Source: Tillandsia leiboldiana (taxonomy: Eukaryota > Streptophyta > Magnoliopsida > Poales > Bromeliaceae). Taken from it: 64,000 bases of DNA. Position numbers and translations under genes: made by a program. Location: assembly GCA_029204045.2 (NCBI GenBank), contig CM055066.1, positions 23,478,120-23,542,119 on the forward strand. Reading direction: 5' to 3'. Below are positions 1-12,055 of the stretch, in pieces; positions within the stretch are counted from its first letter, which is position 1, and each line of letters starts with the position of its first letter. The notes under the pieces were generated by a model. The model was given only the letters and a program-made list of their open reading frames with translations. It made no database searches and had not been told where the DNA came from.

Positions 1-1053
1 AAAAAGACCTTATATCCACAAAGTTATCTGCATTCCAAGGTGCATTGCTCAAATCAAAACTAAAACAGGGACTGCAGTAAACCTTATAACAGCACTTGGA
101 AAGATCAATAAAGTTACCTAACCAAACTTGCTCCAAATCCTACAAGAGAGGTACCATTGGATTCCTTGTTGAGACTAGATACAAATTGAGCTAAAGAACT
201 CCAATTTTCATGCTCGGATGAAGGAGAAAACCCATAAATAATTTGAACTATCCACCAAGTTCCATCTGTACACGAATGCAGCAAGGTGCTCCAACGATCA
301 TGCATAAACCCTAATAAAACCTCCAATCCGGGGAAAATGATACATACCAATATTGTAGATCTTCGAGTCCTAGAAATTTCCCCGCAAAAATAATCCAAAT
401 ATTCCCATCCTACTGCCCAAAAAGGCCAAAACACTGAGGACTGTTCAGGATTCCAGACTGAAATGAAGGGTCCCAAATTTGGCCCTAAAACTCTATAAAA
501 TCATATGATCTGAGGAAAGAGTTGAATACACAAATTGTAGCCTTACCTCTTGTGAAAATGTGGAACCAAAAATGAGCTCAAAATTCCAAGAAATGAGTCC
601 TTCGAAATTTTCGCACTGAAATGTGACGGAGAAGTTCACAAACTGCAACAATGGTGGAGCTTGCTTCCTTGAGAAAATGAGGATGATGAAGTCTCTATAA
701 TCAATCTCTTTGCTGATGAAGATGTAGAGGAGTTACAGATGAGTCCTCTGTAGAAGTCCCCAAAGTTGGAAGCTCCAAAAGAGGGAGAAGGAGGAGGTAG
801 AAATGCTTAAAAAGAAGAAAGAAGAAGAAATGAGAAGAAGGAGAGGGGTGAGAAGGTACTGTGCGTTGCACAGTACCGGCCCGGCCCAGCCGCGCACGCG
901 GGCAAGGGGCACGTGGCGCCCATCCGGGCGCCCCGCCCCCGGGCGGATGGCCCGGATGGGGCCACGCCCGACGCGGCGCCCGCCAGTGGCGTGGCACCGC
1001 GTGTCCCCTGCGCGGGGACGCGCAAGGCTGCGCGCGCACGTGGGCGCGCTCTG
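1..1053 (-). mobile_element. Left part of an old LTR (C), minus strand, cut by solo LTR A
   Basis: This stretch is continuous with 5240-5673 once solo LTR A and one copy of its target duplication CTCTG are removed. The right-hand piece ends in a recognisable LTR terminus, so this part is read as the interior of the same minus-strand chromovirus LTR; its left end lies outside the window. Bases 1-700 are moderately AT-rich and hold no recognisable protein. Bases 860-1050 are strongly GC-rich, like the GC blocks in the other LTRs here. The open frames inside are short and look like by-products of composition. Confidence 0.6.
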
Positions 1054-1593
1054 TGTTAGGACCTGGATCCCCACGTCGAGATTACTGGATCATCTACAGC
1101 TCCCGGAGGCCTATGTGGCGTGTTGGTGGGATTTGTGCCCCAATTGGACATTAGTGTTGGGCTCAGTGTGTTTAATGGATCACGTGGGTGATCATTGGAC
1201 TCCGTCGGATCGTTAGAAGTGGTTTCGCGCGAAGTGGATATTAAATTTGGACTCAGCGCGAAGTTTGGACCAAGGATTACCTTTCCGGATGCCTTCGGCA
1301 AATTTTGGAGTTGGAATTTGGCGAAATGGACATCAAATTCGGATTCAGCGCGCGAAAACGGTTAAAACGGACTACCCACTTGTCATTTTTGAGTACCGGA
1401 CACTGTTCACGCCGGAACAGTGTTTCCGGCGGCGGCGGCAGCGGCGGAGCGGCCGCCGGCAGCGCGGCGGACGGAGGCGCGGGCCGCCCGGTCCACGCGG
1501 CAGGCGTGCACCGGGGGCTGGACGCGTGGCGGCTCAGGAGTGGGCCGGTCCGCGGGGCGCGGTCTACGGAGAGTGCGGGGCGCATGGTGCACC

Positions 1594-1609
1594 GGGGGGG
1601 GGGGGGGGG
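1594..1609 (+). repeat. Run of 16 G within LTR A
   Basis: A homopolymer of 16 G in the GC-rich U3 of LTR A. The exact length is prone to sequencing error. Confidence 0.85.
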
Positions 1610-2093
1610 TGGACACGTGGCATCATCCTAGAGGTGGGTTCACGGCGGTTGGTCTACGCAGTATTCGGGATGGCTCATGGTTTATGGTGCACCGGGCTTG
1701 GACACGTGGCAGGTTTCTATTGGTTCGGTCCACGTGATTTCGTGCACCGGGTTCACTAGGCAGAGGCATGACACGTGGCATTCACCTATTGGTTGGTCAA
1801 CTGTGCGCGGCAGGGGTGGCAGGCGGCGGCGTCAGGCGGGCACGTGGGCGCGGCAGGCGGGCGCTGACCGGGTGCGTGCCACGTGTCGTCGTCCGCGGGT
1901 GGCCACGCGGCGCGACGCGTGCGGCGGGATCGGCTGTCGCCTGTTTGGCGGGCGACGTGGAGGCCCAGGATGGATTCGGGCGGCTACAGTGTTCGCGCGC
2001 GGGGATTTCGGGCTGCTACAGTGCGCGCCCGAAAACCCCCAGCGCCCGGAAATTGGGACTAAATGGGTATTAAGTGATTTGTTTCCTGCAATG

Positions 2094-2100
2094 TATAAAA
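2094..2100 (+). promoter_or_regulatory. TATA box of LTR A
   Basis: TATAAAA followed by GGGCC, at the junction between the GC-rich U3 and the downstream leader. Transcription would begin about 30 bp downstream. LTR B has the matching box on the other strand at 34551-34560. Confidence 0.7.
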
Positions 2101-3971
2101 GGGCCGAGTTCAACTGAAGAGAACTTTCTCCCTGTTCCTCCTTTCACAGTGCCACCTTCACGAGTTTTCTTCATCTCCCTGGGACGGATCCATCTGCAGA
2201 GTTCCAGATTTTTTAGCACCACGCATCTCGAGGTTACCATTTTTACGGCGCGGCGCGACGCTCGTTCGTTTGTGGTCTTCTTCGTCGCGTTTTGGTGCGA
2301 GGACTCCCCCGGCTTACCCCGAGCACCTTTTTCTGTGATTCTTGCGCCGTTGGCTTCACGACAAGTAGGGCTACGTTTCCCATGTTTACTGGTCTTTCCC
2401 ATTCCGAGCTTTTCATGGGTCTTTCGGATCATCTTGTAACCTCTTTTTCTGGGCGGAGTTCTGGGACAGCGGCGCAGTGTTTTGGTGATATCTTCGCGCG
2501 CAGGCATCGGATTGGGGCGATTCAAGAGGCGATTTGCATCTACACATCACGAGGAATATGCCCAAATTTTCTTGGAATTTTCTGAATATTTCTCAAAGGT
2601 GAAGAATATCTGTGAACAGTAGTTATTGCTACAGTTTTTGAGAGTAGTTTAATTCGAGGTGGTTCCCTTGTCGGAATTGTTTCTCAGTGTAGGAAGCTCG
2701 GAATTGGACGTGCAGGTACTCGTTTCGAAGGTATCGACGCGAGGATTGCTGTGGTATTTTTATTGGATTTTTCTGGGCACTTGCAGCAGGTGAAATAGGC
2801 ACGGCTTTGGGACTGATTTTCAGATTGTGTATGTTTGGTTAATTTTGGAATAAAAGTGTAATGTTAAGCCTTATTGTTGTACTCAGGGGTGTTTTCAGCT
2901 GTCTGAAGCCGAGGCTTGCGCGACTTGTACAGATGGTGTTATGTTGGCAGATTTTGGACCCGGGGCGTCTACCCACTTCACCGACTTCAGGTTTGCCTTG
3001 GTTTAAGCACTTCAGGTGGGTAAGCTTGTTATCAGTAATTGTTTAAGGCAATGTTTATGCTGTGGCAAATATAAGTCCACTTGTGGGGATGTCACCCCTC
3101 TATGACTGATGCATGCATGTGTAGGGTACATGGGTTATGTTGGTAAGTAGGTAAGCTTGTTAATGATATTGGTATAAATGATTGCAAGAATAGTATTTAT
3201 GAGGTATACTGAGGACTTGCATGACTCGGACATCTATGTGATGACTAGTGTAAGCTTACCTAGGATAATGTTACCCTATGAGATTATGTAACATGCCATG
3301 TTAGCACATAGCCTTTCTTGTGGTGGGATTATGCTTTGGGACAGGATTTCGTAGCTATGTGCGGATTTGTACTCTGAGGAGTTATTATGATCATTCTATT
3401 AATGAACCCTGAGTTGTGGACAGGTCTAGTTTTGGGATTCCGGCATGTTGTTTATTCCTAATGGAACTATTATTATGCTTTACCCCCTTTTATTTCCTTG
3501 AGGACATTTGCATGCTTGTATGGTCATGTAGTTAGGCCATCTTTTACTGCTGCACTACTTATTGGAACTTGACTTAGGAGAAACCATGCTTTTCTTTTCT
3601 CCTTCTTGTTAGTCAGGTGGTCAGTGTTGCTCGGGTTCGAGCAGGGGGTCTGGGTAGTGTAGTCGGGACATCGTGTCTGGGCAGGTTGATTTAGTTGTGG
3701 GGCTTTGCGGCAACCGCGGATATTAGGCGGTTGACCGGATGTTTCTCTATGCACCAGATTTGGGTGTCGGTTTTCTCTAGTGGATGGAGTTTCCCACTTA
3801 TCGTTCAGTTGCATCCGATTGAGGTCGGGTCTTTCCTTGGTGGTTGAGTATTCCCACTTTGATCAGATTAATGATCAAGTCCTGCTGTTTCGTGATACTG
3901 ATGATGTTGATGACAGAGATGCTTTACCTCGTGTGGGTAGCTCCCCTCGAGTGCCGCTCCGGAGTAGGCTT

Positions 3972-4055
3972 CAGACCGTGTTGGGTTCCGGTCAGACCGT
4001 GTTGGGTTCCGGTCAGACCGTGTCGGGTGCCGGTCAGACCGTGTTGGGTTCCGGT
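3972..4055 (+). repeat. Tandem repeat, four 21-bp units
   Basis: Four head-to-tail copies of a 21-bp unit starting CAGACCGTGTTGGG. The third copy has two changes. It lies within LTR A downstream of the promoter. Confidence 0.9.
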
Positions 4056-5161
4056 CATTTGGACAGTGGATATACTGAGTTCGAGAGATTGGTGACAGAG
4101 CAGGCAGTACCGGGTTTTATACCGGTTCATTCGATTGAGTTTATTTCGGTCAAATACTTTTATTGTTACACTCGTGCCTGGGGGCCGAGTGCAGACTGGT
4201 AGTTGAGTTTAGATCAGTGCTTGTATTGTTGAGAGCCGTCTGGTTGACGGTGGTCCTGTGTTGTTGCGAGTACTTTGACCGCTGTGTGAGAGGTTGAGCA
4301 TCATGATTCTATCCGTTCTGAGAGAGAGCGTGGATTTTGACCATAGCCTGCATGATCCTCTACTCGATAGCGAGTTAGTCCGTTTGGACACCCTACGTAA
4401 TTCCTGCCCGTCAGCGGGAGGTGGTTGTAGGTGGGCGCAGGTTTGACTGGACCAGGTGTGGCAGTCAGCTCGATTGGGTCGATGGTGCACTTCATGTGCT
4501 AGTGGTTGCATACCACTGTTTGGTTCTCCCCCTTTTAGCCTTTAGTTAGGGGCAGGGTAGCTGTTGATAGTCTCCAACTTACTCATTTCAGTCTTATGAC
4601 TTGGGTTAGTTTTTGTCTCTTGAGGACTTGGTGGGCAGACCGTCGGGTCTGGCGGTGGTACCCACTGAGAACTCCCTTTTTGGAGTAGTTCTCACACCCT
4701 TTGGGGGTTTTCCCCCCTCTTTCTCTCCTCTCCTTTGTTTTGCAGAGTCTTGCGGGTGTTGCCGACTCTGCGGTTGTTGATCGAGGCGAGGGAGTCGCGA
4801 GCTAGATCCCTACCCGTCGTTGGAGAGTAGCGGTACCCTTCAGAGGAGATCATCTGTAGTTTAGTTGTTTCTTTTTCCTCTTTTGAGAGACTATTGTAGT
4901 GAGGTTATTTTGTATTGAGAGACTATTGTAGTGAGGATATTTTGTATTGAGAGACTGTACACTGTTGTATATATTGGGGTTACCTCCCGGTTGGGTTTAG
5001 AGCTTGTACTTGAGGATATTGTATTATTATTATTTTTGGGAGGCAGACGGTGTTGTTTCATTTCCAGTTGTACAGTGATTGATTTTAGTTACAGCAGATT
5101 TTCATTTATAGCTCTGATATCTGTTTAGTTATAGTACTTTTCTTGCAGGTAGGACGCTTCG

Positions 5162-5181
5162 CCTATGCGGGTTGGCATAGG
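5162..5181 (+). other. Terminal hairpin of LTR A (class II)
   Basis: CCTATGC and GCATAGG pair across a short loop about 50 bp before the LTR end. The same position in element E holds a different sequence that also forms a stem (25393-25418). Confidence 0.6.
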
Positions 5182-5234
5182 TGGCGGATCTGTTTGGCGG
5201 GCCCGGGTCGCAGTTTCGACCCCGGGGCGTGACA

Positions 5235-5673
5235 CTCTGCCCAACGCAGGCGCGCCACGTGGCCCGCGCCCGCCAATGCTATGCCGCCGCATGGAAGGCC
5301 GAAGAGTCAGTGCGCCTGGTGCACGCGCAATTTCCATGGACCGGCAGCCTGAAAGAAGATCCAATAAGCTCCAAAAATGCCACTTGTTGCTATTTTCGCG
5401 CGCTGAGTCAAATTCCGACCTCCAAAATTCCAAATAATGCAACCAAATAGCCGTTTCACTCATTTTTCCGCGCTGAATCCAAATACGGTATCTGTTTTGC
5501 AAGAATCCACTTCTATTTTTCGACGAAACTCCCCATGAAGCAATCTTGATCCATTTCTCGCACTGAGTCCGTTTCTTGGGTCCGATTTGCGCGCAACCAA
5601 CACTATCCACAGAAATAAGCCTCCATAAGCTGTCGATCACACTGTAATGACCACAAAGATCCGGGTCTTCACA
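5235..5673 (-). mobile_element. Right part of old LTR C, minus strand
   Basis: The first five bases are the second copy of the CTCTG duplication. The segment ends at 5673 with GGGTCTTCACA. Read on the minus strand this is TGTGAAGACCC, matching the starts of LTR B (TGTGATGACC) and LTR A (TGTTAGGACC). It is therefore the beginning of a minus-strand LTR of the same broad family. The left target duplication is outside the window, so the insertion cannot be confirmed. Confidence 0.65.
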
Positions 5674-6435
5674 GTCTGGGTGTTCCCACACGTGCAATTT
5701 GCACAAAAAATTTCACTGTTATCCTTTAATTATGATAACTAAATGCCTAAGCGAAAATTGGGCCCATACCTTTGATCCCGCGACTCGGAATCAATCTGAC
5801 GATGATGTTGGATAGCACGCGATGTCCCGGACGTCGTGCCCGCCGTTCTGAGTTTGTTCAATGTCTAAAACACACACCCGGGTCAACCGAAGCCACAAAT
5901 AAAGAACACGTGTGTAAATTTCAGCATATGCTACGATCGAAGCACGATTTATGGTAAAATAAGCATAAGGAAGGTTCCAAGATCACTATGCTCGCTTATC
6001 GGAAGATCGATATTTGTCGGAGTTGCCGATACGCAAAAACGACGCACCGCAGTCCGCTAAATCCAAAAACCAGACAACAATAGGTCACCAGAATAATCCG
6101 ACGTCAAACCGCATTCAAACCCTGGGCTGACTAGGGCTTGGACCAGGCTGCAAGCAACCAAAGGTAAAGAAAGAGTTGGTTTTATGAGGAACAAACCCTA
6201 ACACAAGATCCGAGCGCGCATAAGGAGAAACTAGGCGCCCGGTTGCAAGGGAGGAGGCGGCGCAGCTGGTAAGGGAGCCTCACATGCGCGAATCCCAAGC
6301 CCGCTCGAGTGGTCCAGGCACAGCGCGCGATTGCTCGCAAAGAAATGGGCATCCGGTTCCTTTGGTGGACGCCCGAAACACAGGGAGAGGAGCCGAGGGA
6401 CTTCTTGACCTAGGGCAAGCCCGCGCAGCAAGATG
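5674..6435. other. Unassigned spacer between LTR C and element D
   Basis: This is 760 bp with no convincing coding region. The short block around 5694-5710, GTGCAATTTGCAC, resembles one near 10816 in solo LTR I, so the stretch may be a further eroded LTR. Its last five bases, AGATG, are the presumed left target duplication of element D; the right copy is missing because D is truncated there. Confidence 0.4.
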
Positions 6436-6544
6436 TGTCACGCCCCGGGGGTTTAAATAAGCAGAAAACGTGTAAGTTTTTTTAAAAAAAAACATTCCGA
6501 CCCTCCGGTACGTGCCCAGACCCACCACACATACAAATTCACCC
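6436..6544 (-). mobile_element. D 3' LTR, first segment
   Basis: Starts TGTCACGCCCCGGGGG. It matches 59165 onward nearly base for base until K interrupts it at CACCC. The break falls inside the terminal hairpin that is intact in the other LTR at 59258-59303. Confidence 0.85.
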
Positions 6545-6943
6545 TGTAGGTTTTTATGGATCCACAAGGATCTAAATAGGTACTATCAAACAACTAGAGG
6601 GGGGGTGAATAGGTGTAATACTTAAAAACTCAATCTCAGTGCAAAATAAAAACCAATGCGGAAAATAAAAACAGCACACCGAGATTTACGTGGAAACTCC
6701 AATCCAGGAGAAAAACCACGGGACCAACACGCAATAACAATCCACTAAGAATAGAAGAATAACAAGGTGATTACCGACTCCACGGACTCAACCCCTCCTT
6801 CAGCTTCTTCGGACCTTGCGCTGATGTCACGCCCCGGGGTTTGTTTTAGCGGAAACGATTCATAAAAGTCGAATGTTTGACGTGTAAATTTTTTTTTGTT
6901 TAAAAGAGAACCCCTCTTCCCCGGCACGTGCCCAGACCCGCCA

Positions 6944-6990
6944 CACATACAGGATCACTCTGCAAACGGACGGAGTCTCCCCTGTACGTG
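6944..6990 (-). other. Terminal hairpin of LTR I (class I)
   Basis: On the minus strand CACGTACAGG pairs with CCTGTATGTG, with one G-T wobble. Compared with element 1, two A-T pairs have become G-C pairs on both sides of the stem, so the change is compensated. Confidence 0.7.
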
Positions 6991-9900
6991 CACGGCGTGG
7001 CGTTCAGTACATGTTCCAACATACACAGCCAATCAATCACAACAATTAACCAGCATTCTAAACTAATAACAGAAGAGCTTATGGCCGGTCAATTTGGAAA
7101 GGATAAATCCACAGTTTTGAAAGAGCGCCTACCCGGCGCTTACGTTTTGAAAGCTAGTTTCGAAATTAGCATAAATCCACAAGGTTCGAAAGCGGTGCCC
7201 ACCCGACACCAAGTTTTGAAATCCCTTTCGCAATCCATAAATCCACAGGGTTTGGAAACCAGTGCCCACACGACACTTAGATTTTAAAAAACGGTTTTCG
7301 CAATCTTTTCTTTGGCTTCTGCTTTTTTTTTGATTTTTAAATGGCCGATAGAAATAAAAGGGAAAAATATTCCACCAGGGGCACTAAATGTAGCCCGTAC
7401 CGACATCCATGCCGACCCCACGAGGGTATCGCGAACCACTCACATAACTACAAAGTAATGAAAAGCGAGAATAAAAGAATAAACACAGTCCAGGGTCCCC
7501 GGCGACCCAGCTGCTCCTGTCCCGTCCTCACCACCGCCTACCTCTCTCCCCGTCTGGACCCTGTCACGAAGTGGGATGTCAGTGACGCAGAAATAGTAAA
7601 GCATGAGAACATAGTAAAACAAACCGTGAAGACAACTGGAGCAACCACCCTCCCAAGGAGGAAAGGCAACCTGTACACCTGCATCCTGTAATACCCGGGC
7701 ACGTCGGACAGCTAAACCGACGGCCCGCACCGTACCTGCAGAAACCCGACCACGCCGGACAACTAAACTGACGGGTCGCACCGCTCGCACCTCGGCGCCT
7801 CAACCCCACCACTAATAAGGGGCCCCACTACGTCACCTCGTGGGTATACACGGGTCATAGACCACTTTTCCGGAAAAGCGCACCCTTTGCGGTGGCCAAA
7901 CCGCGGGTGCGCGTGTGGCAACCTCGAGCCAAGTAACCGTAACCACCATCATGTCAGCATCATAATATAAATAACAAGAGTAATGAGGTAAATGAAGTAA
8001 AGTGCATAATCGAAAACGAGGTAATATTGCGCGCACTCGAAGGTGGCCCGCTGACATATAAGGGTTAAAAAGAGAATCACCGTCGGTAACTGACGCTAAT
8101 CACTATAGCGATCCCACTAACATGCATAAGCTATCGCCCATCATTATTCAACCCCAGTACACTTAGAATAGACCCCGTCCAACATGATAGAATTTAGAGG
8201 CTAGGAATAAAGTAAATACAACCCACCTGAATGTAGGCCGATCCCGAACTCCCGCTAGACTACCGGGAGGCTGGTGCTGAACTGCTGGGCCCTGAACAGA
8301 GACTGTAGTCAGAACTAGACTCACATATACCCGTCCCGACGACACGACAGTAACAGAGTGTTTATACGGGGCAATATTGCCGACTTACCGCACAGAATCT
8401 AATTCTCGATCAGTGAGGACCTACTGAACTCTAACAAGATGCCTAGTAGGCGTGTCAACGCTGTCTAAGGATAGCCAGTAAGTCCGAAACGCATTTTAGT
8501 CCAAAAAGTATTTTAATTTGCCTAAAGTTATGCATTAGTCCGATGTTTCGACTCGTTCTCACAATCCGGGAGTCCAAAAGCTGCGCCGTAACTTTCAGCG
8601 CGTTTGTTACGACGAGACGGAGGCCGTGCTCACAATATTTGGGCCGAGACCAGGCCCGTTTACAAGTTGGCCCAAAAACACAAGGGCCCCAATTTAGTAA
8701 TGTTGCGACTTAATATATACTTGGTCTGCATGTGATCTAACTGGAGCATGGTATACAGTAGGGACTGAGGGTAATGGGGCTCACCTTGCGCGTGTCGGAG
8801 GCCGGCCGGAGAGTCGCCGGAGCAAGATGGGGCAACCACCAAAGAATGAGCAAGGCTCGGCTTGGGCAAGTTGGGATCAAACCAGGCTCAGACCTGCAGC
8901 AAGGGTGAGCATCGGGTTACTTGGAGTCCCAGAAGGTCTCGGGTCCACGCGGGGTCGAGCCCCGGCGGCCGGAGGCGGCGACGGCCGGAGATGAGCCCGG
9001 GAGGCTTAGCTCGGGTGCAAGCTTTAAGACCAAACTACAGGGGGTCTCTGGCCTCAAAATAAAACCATGGAGTTCTTATAGTGGAGGTTTAGAGCCTACC
9101 TGTCGAGGTGGCCGGAGTCCGGAGCGCCGGAGTTGGCCGGGGACCGAAGCTAGGGGTTGCTCGGGTGCAATGCTGGAGGTAAGGATCCCGATGTTAGATC
9201 TTGCATGCAAGATGATGGGGGAGCTCTAGAAGGTCCAAGGAGCTTACCTGGGTGGTTCCCCGGTGCCGGGAAGCGCAGGCAAGGCGAGGTGGCGGAGCTC
9301 GGTTGAAGCTCCAATGCCCAACAATGGCGGTTTCCGGCCGACTTGCTCCGGGCCGGAGCAACTTGGACCAAAAGGGTCCACTCGATGCCAGGAGTCTTCG
9401 GGTGCAGTTGGCCGGCGATGGGAGGCAGCGGCGGCGCCGGACGGCCGAGGTCGGCTAGTTTGAAGAAAACCAATTCCTAGGGCTTTCTCGCGCGGCACCG
9501 ATTCTGATCCGATCGAGCTCAGATCTTGTGGAGAGGTTGCAGTCGTCAAGATTACGAGGTTCAACGGTGCTGATCGCGATCTCGAGGGTCGGATGACGGC
9601 GGCGCGCGCGGTCGGCCAGAAAACGATAATCTCCGGCGGGGTGGCTTCCGCCGGCGATCGGGACGACGGCTGTGGCTGGGTCTGCACCCGAGGGGTGGCC
9701 TCGATGTCAGGAGTGCAAGGGGTGTGCCCAAAAGCCGAAATAAAGAGAAGCGTCCCAAGAACTCACCTTCGCCGGAAATTCAAGAAAAAGGAGAGGACGG
9801 CCGCGGCGGCGCACGGCGGCGGCGGCGCCCGGGTTCACCTCCACTCGGGTTCCGCTATGCCGAGGGTCTCTCCAAAGGGGTCTGGGATCAGCCAAGCTCC

Positions 9901-10091
9901 TCGTACGGGTCTCCCTTCCTCCAACCGAGAGGAAGAAGAAGGCTTGATTCCTTCTTCTCCGGCGACGGGGGAGACGGCGGCCGGTGCGGCTGGGTCCGAG
10001 GGGAGCGGCAGAGGAGAGGAGTTTGTTGATGTTAGCGGCTAGGTCTAGGGTGTAGAGGCTTAGGTTTCCTAGGGCATTGCGATTACACCCC

Positions 10092-10108
10092 TATATATGT
10101 ATATATAC
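10092..10108 (-). promoter_or_regulatory. Possible TATA box of LTR I
   Basis: A TATATATAC-rich stretch upstream, on the minus strand, of the GC-rich leader of LTR I. Position and composition suit a promoter, but there is no second copy to compare. Confidence 0.4.
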
Positions 10109-11079
10109 ATAGGTTGATCGAAATTGCAATATAACCCCTCTACAAGTGGTATTTCACCCTAGGTCCCTCACAGCATCACTAATTTCTCACTTAGGTCCCT
10201 CCCTATACAGTGGCACGCTTTCCGAGGCACGTTTAATAGGGATTTAAAATGCAGAGTTCGCCTTTTTCGACGTATTTTACGCTTTTCGAGGTGATCCGGT
10301 CGTCGAAACGGAAAATGGACTGCGCCATGACGTCCGGCTCGACGAGACCTATCAGATAGCGATTTCTAATTTTCGAAAAACTGCCCGGATAAAATCTCGG
10401 TCCATAAATACTGTGTCCAAATACCGTTTTCGCGCTTTTCGAGATTCCAGAGTCGTCAAACAGAATTTTCGACTGCGCCATTGCGTTCAGAACAACGAAA
10501 CCGTTCGAAATGACTACCTGGATCACTATATTCGGATTCCGAACAGTGAATTAGTCAGCGTTGCAACCGCCGTAGTCCCGAAATTGAGGTTTACTGTTCA
10601 TCTACAGTGGCCACTTAAGTGACACTGTGCACAGGCACTGTTACAATGATTGCGTTTATTTACTTGCTTCTTCATCGGTTTCAGGAAGATCCGACCGTCA
10701 AACCGAAAAGAGCTGAATATGAATCTCGCTCAGTTCGACGAGACGATCGCAACGGTCAGCTCGGATTTCCAAGATCATGTCCGGATTGGAAAGTAGCCTT
10801 TTTGTCTCGTAAAGCGTGCAATTCGCACACTGGCAATTGACTAAATAAATCAACATAGGTCTTTTGAAATCAAAACCAGGTCAAAAATCTCACCTTTTTG
10901 GCTATTTATTAAAAATAAAATATTTCGAGTTCTCACAGCTGACCGGTTGGATGTCCACGCAATAACAATCCCTAAGAAAAGAAGAATAACAAGGTGATTA
11001 CCGTCTCCACGGATTTAACCCCTCCTTCAATTTCTTGGACCTCGCGCTCCACCGATTTTGCACGCCCACTGCACACGTT

Positions 11080-11176
11080 CGAATCCACGAACGCCACTCG
11101 AATCCACGAGCACACGTTTCGAATCCACGAAACGCCTTTAGCACACCGAATCCACGATGCCACGTCGAATCCACGA
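11080..11176 (-). repeat. Five copies of CGAATCCACGA in the K LTR
   Basis: An 11-bp motif recurs at 11080, 11099, 11120, 11147 and 11166 with variable spacing, downstream of the promoter (R/U5 side). It is also present at 16125-16221 in the right LTR and, eroded, at 35640-35700 in LTR J. Confidence 0.85.
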
Positions 11177-11429
11177 CGCAAACTCAGTCGATAAGAATAT
11201 TGACTTCGATGGTGATCCTTTGCTTAGATTCTCATTGAGGAACCGTAGAAAAAATCTCTAAGCAAAGATTAGATCAATTCGACAAAAGATATGTTCTTGA
11301 AAGAACCGTCGAATTGACCTAAAAGAGGCTATGAAGAAGATCGATAAAAACCTAGCCTCTAGGGTTGCTCTCAAGTGTTTTATAAATTGATCGGCCGTAG
11401 CTCCCACATTTTTGAGAAACCCTAAATGT

Positions 11430-11439
11430 CTATTTATAG
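11430..11439 (-). promoter_or_regulatory. TATA box of the K 3' LTR
   Basis: CTATAAATAG on the minus strand. The same box is at 16475-16484 in the right LTR, and a related one is near 58205 in LTR J. The palindrome array lies just upstream in the direction of transcription. Confidence 0.7.
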
Positions 11440-11504
11440 TTTAGAAACCTTTGGAAAGAGATAAGAATAAAAAACATACCTTATCTGGAAATTTTCAGGA
11501 CGGC

Positions 11505-11726
11505 GATCCGGATCAGATTTATTGCGATCCGGATCGTCGTAACGAGATTGACGATTCCAGAAAACCAAGGGTTCGGGATCCGGATTGCAAGGCCCGATCT
11601 GGATCGTTCATACAAATCAGAAAACTTAACATTCGGGATCCGGATCGGAAATTGCATGGATCCGGATCGAAGTCTTGTATGAAGCAACAACCTTCGGGAT
11701 CCGGATCGTTGGCTCTGATCCGGATC
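11505..11726 (-). repeat. Palindrome array GATCCGGATC in the K U3
   Basis: Eight copies of the self-complementary decamer GATCCGGATC lie in 222 bp, six perfect and two with one change. The right LTR has the same array at 16550-16771 with seven perfect copies. Position upstream of the TATA box suggests an enhancer-like region. Palindrome clusters in this region are known from maize Sireviruses. Confidence 0.9.
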
Positions 11727-12055
11727 CTGAACAAGTCCGAACACCAGTTTTTGATTATTATGCAATTAAAAGTTCATCCAAGTGTTTCTACACTATAAGA
11801 AAGTATACGAATCACCACAATTATTTAGTTAAACATACCTGATCCTCTTGAATACTTTCTTCTTGAGATTGATGTAACTGATCCACAATTCTTCAACTTC
11901 AATCTTCAAGACTCAAGACACTGAGTGCCAACTTGAGCTCTTGTTGAATCTTTTCTAAGTCTTTGATTGCTGATTGACAATTTGATCCCTTTAAGACTCC
12001 GACTCAACTCACTGACTTGACTCACGAAATATGCCAACACCAAAATGCCGTAACA

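Larger units (their letters stand above)
1054..5234 (+). mobile_element. Solo LTR A (chromovirus type, 4.2 kb)
   Basis: The segment begins TGTTAGGACC and ends CCCCGGGGCGTGACA, the shared terminus of the chromovirus LTRs in this window. It is flanked by the identical 5-bp duplication CTCTG at 1049-1053 and 5235-5239. There is no primer site or internal region, so it is a solo LTR left by LTR-LTR recombination. It is homologous, in inverted orientation, to LTR B (32378-35620): shared blocks include 1250-1340 with 35300-35450, 2150-2320 with 34320-34470, and 3530-3650 with 33640-33760. A TATA box at 2094-2100 places the U3/R boundary near 2125, giving a U3 of about 1 kb. Confidence 0.9.
6825..10937 (-). 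mobile_element. Solo LTR I (chromovirus type, 4.1 kb)
   Basis: It begins TGTCACGCCCCGGGG and ends TTCTCACA on the plus strand, with GCTGA on both sides (6820-6824 and 10938-10942). On its own strand it starts TGTGAGAAC and ends in the common CGTGACA. No primer site, purine tract or pol is present. Bases 6940-7300 carry the terminal hairpin and the CGGTGCCCACACG-like blocks seen in D, H and element 1. Bases 8760-10040 are GC-rich with many accidental open frames. It is the youngest insertion at this point, lying inside K, which lies inside D. Confidence 0.9.
6545..12055 (-). repeat. K 3' LTR (left), split by solo LTR I
   Basis: Net coordinates are 6545-6824 and 10943-12055, together 1393 bp, exactly the length of the right LTR. 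The interruption is solo LTR I plus one copy of its GCTGA duplication. Confidence 0.92.

Noticed and set aside
1..700. Host gene exon at the left edge
   Set aside because: No domain, splice pattern or codon bias is evident, and the stretch is continuous with an LTR terminus once solo LTR A is removed.
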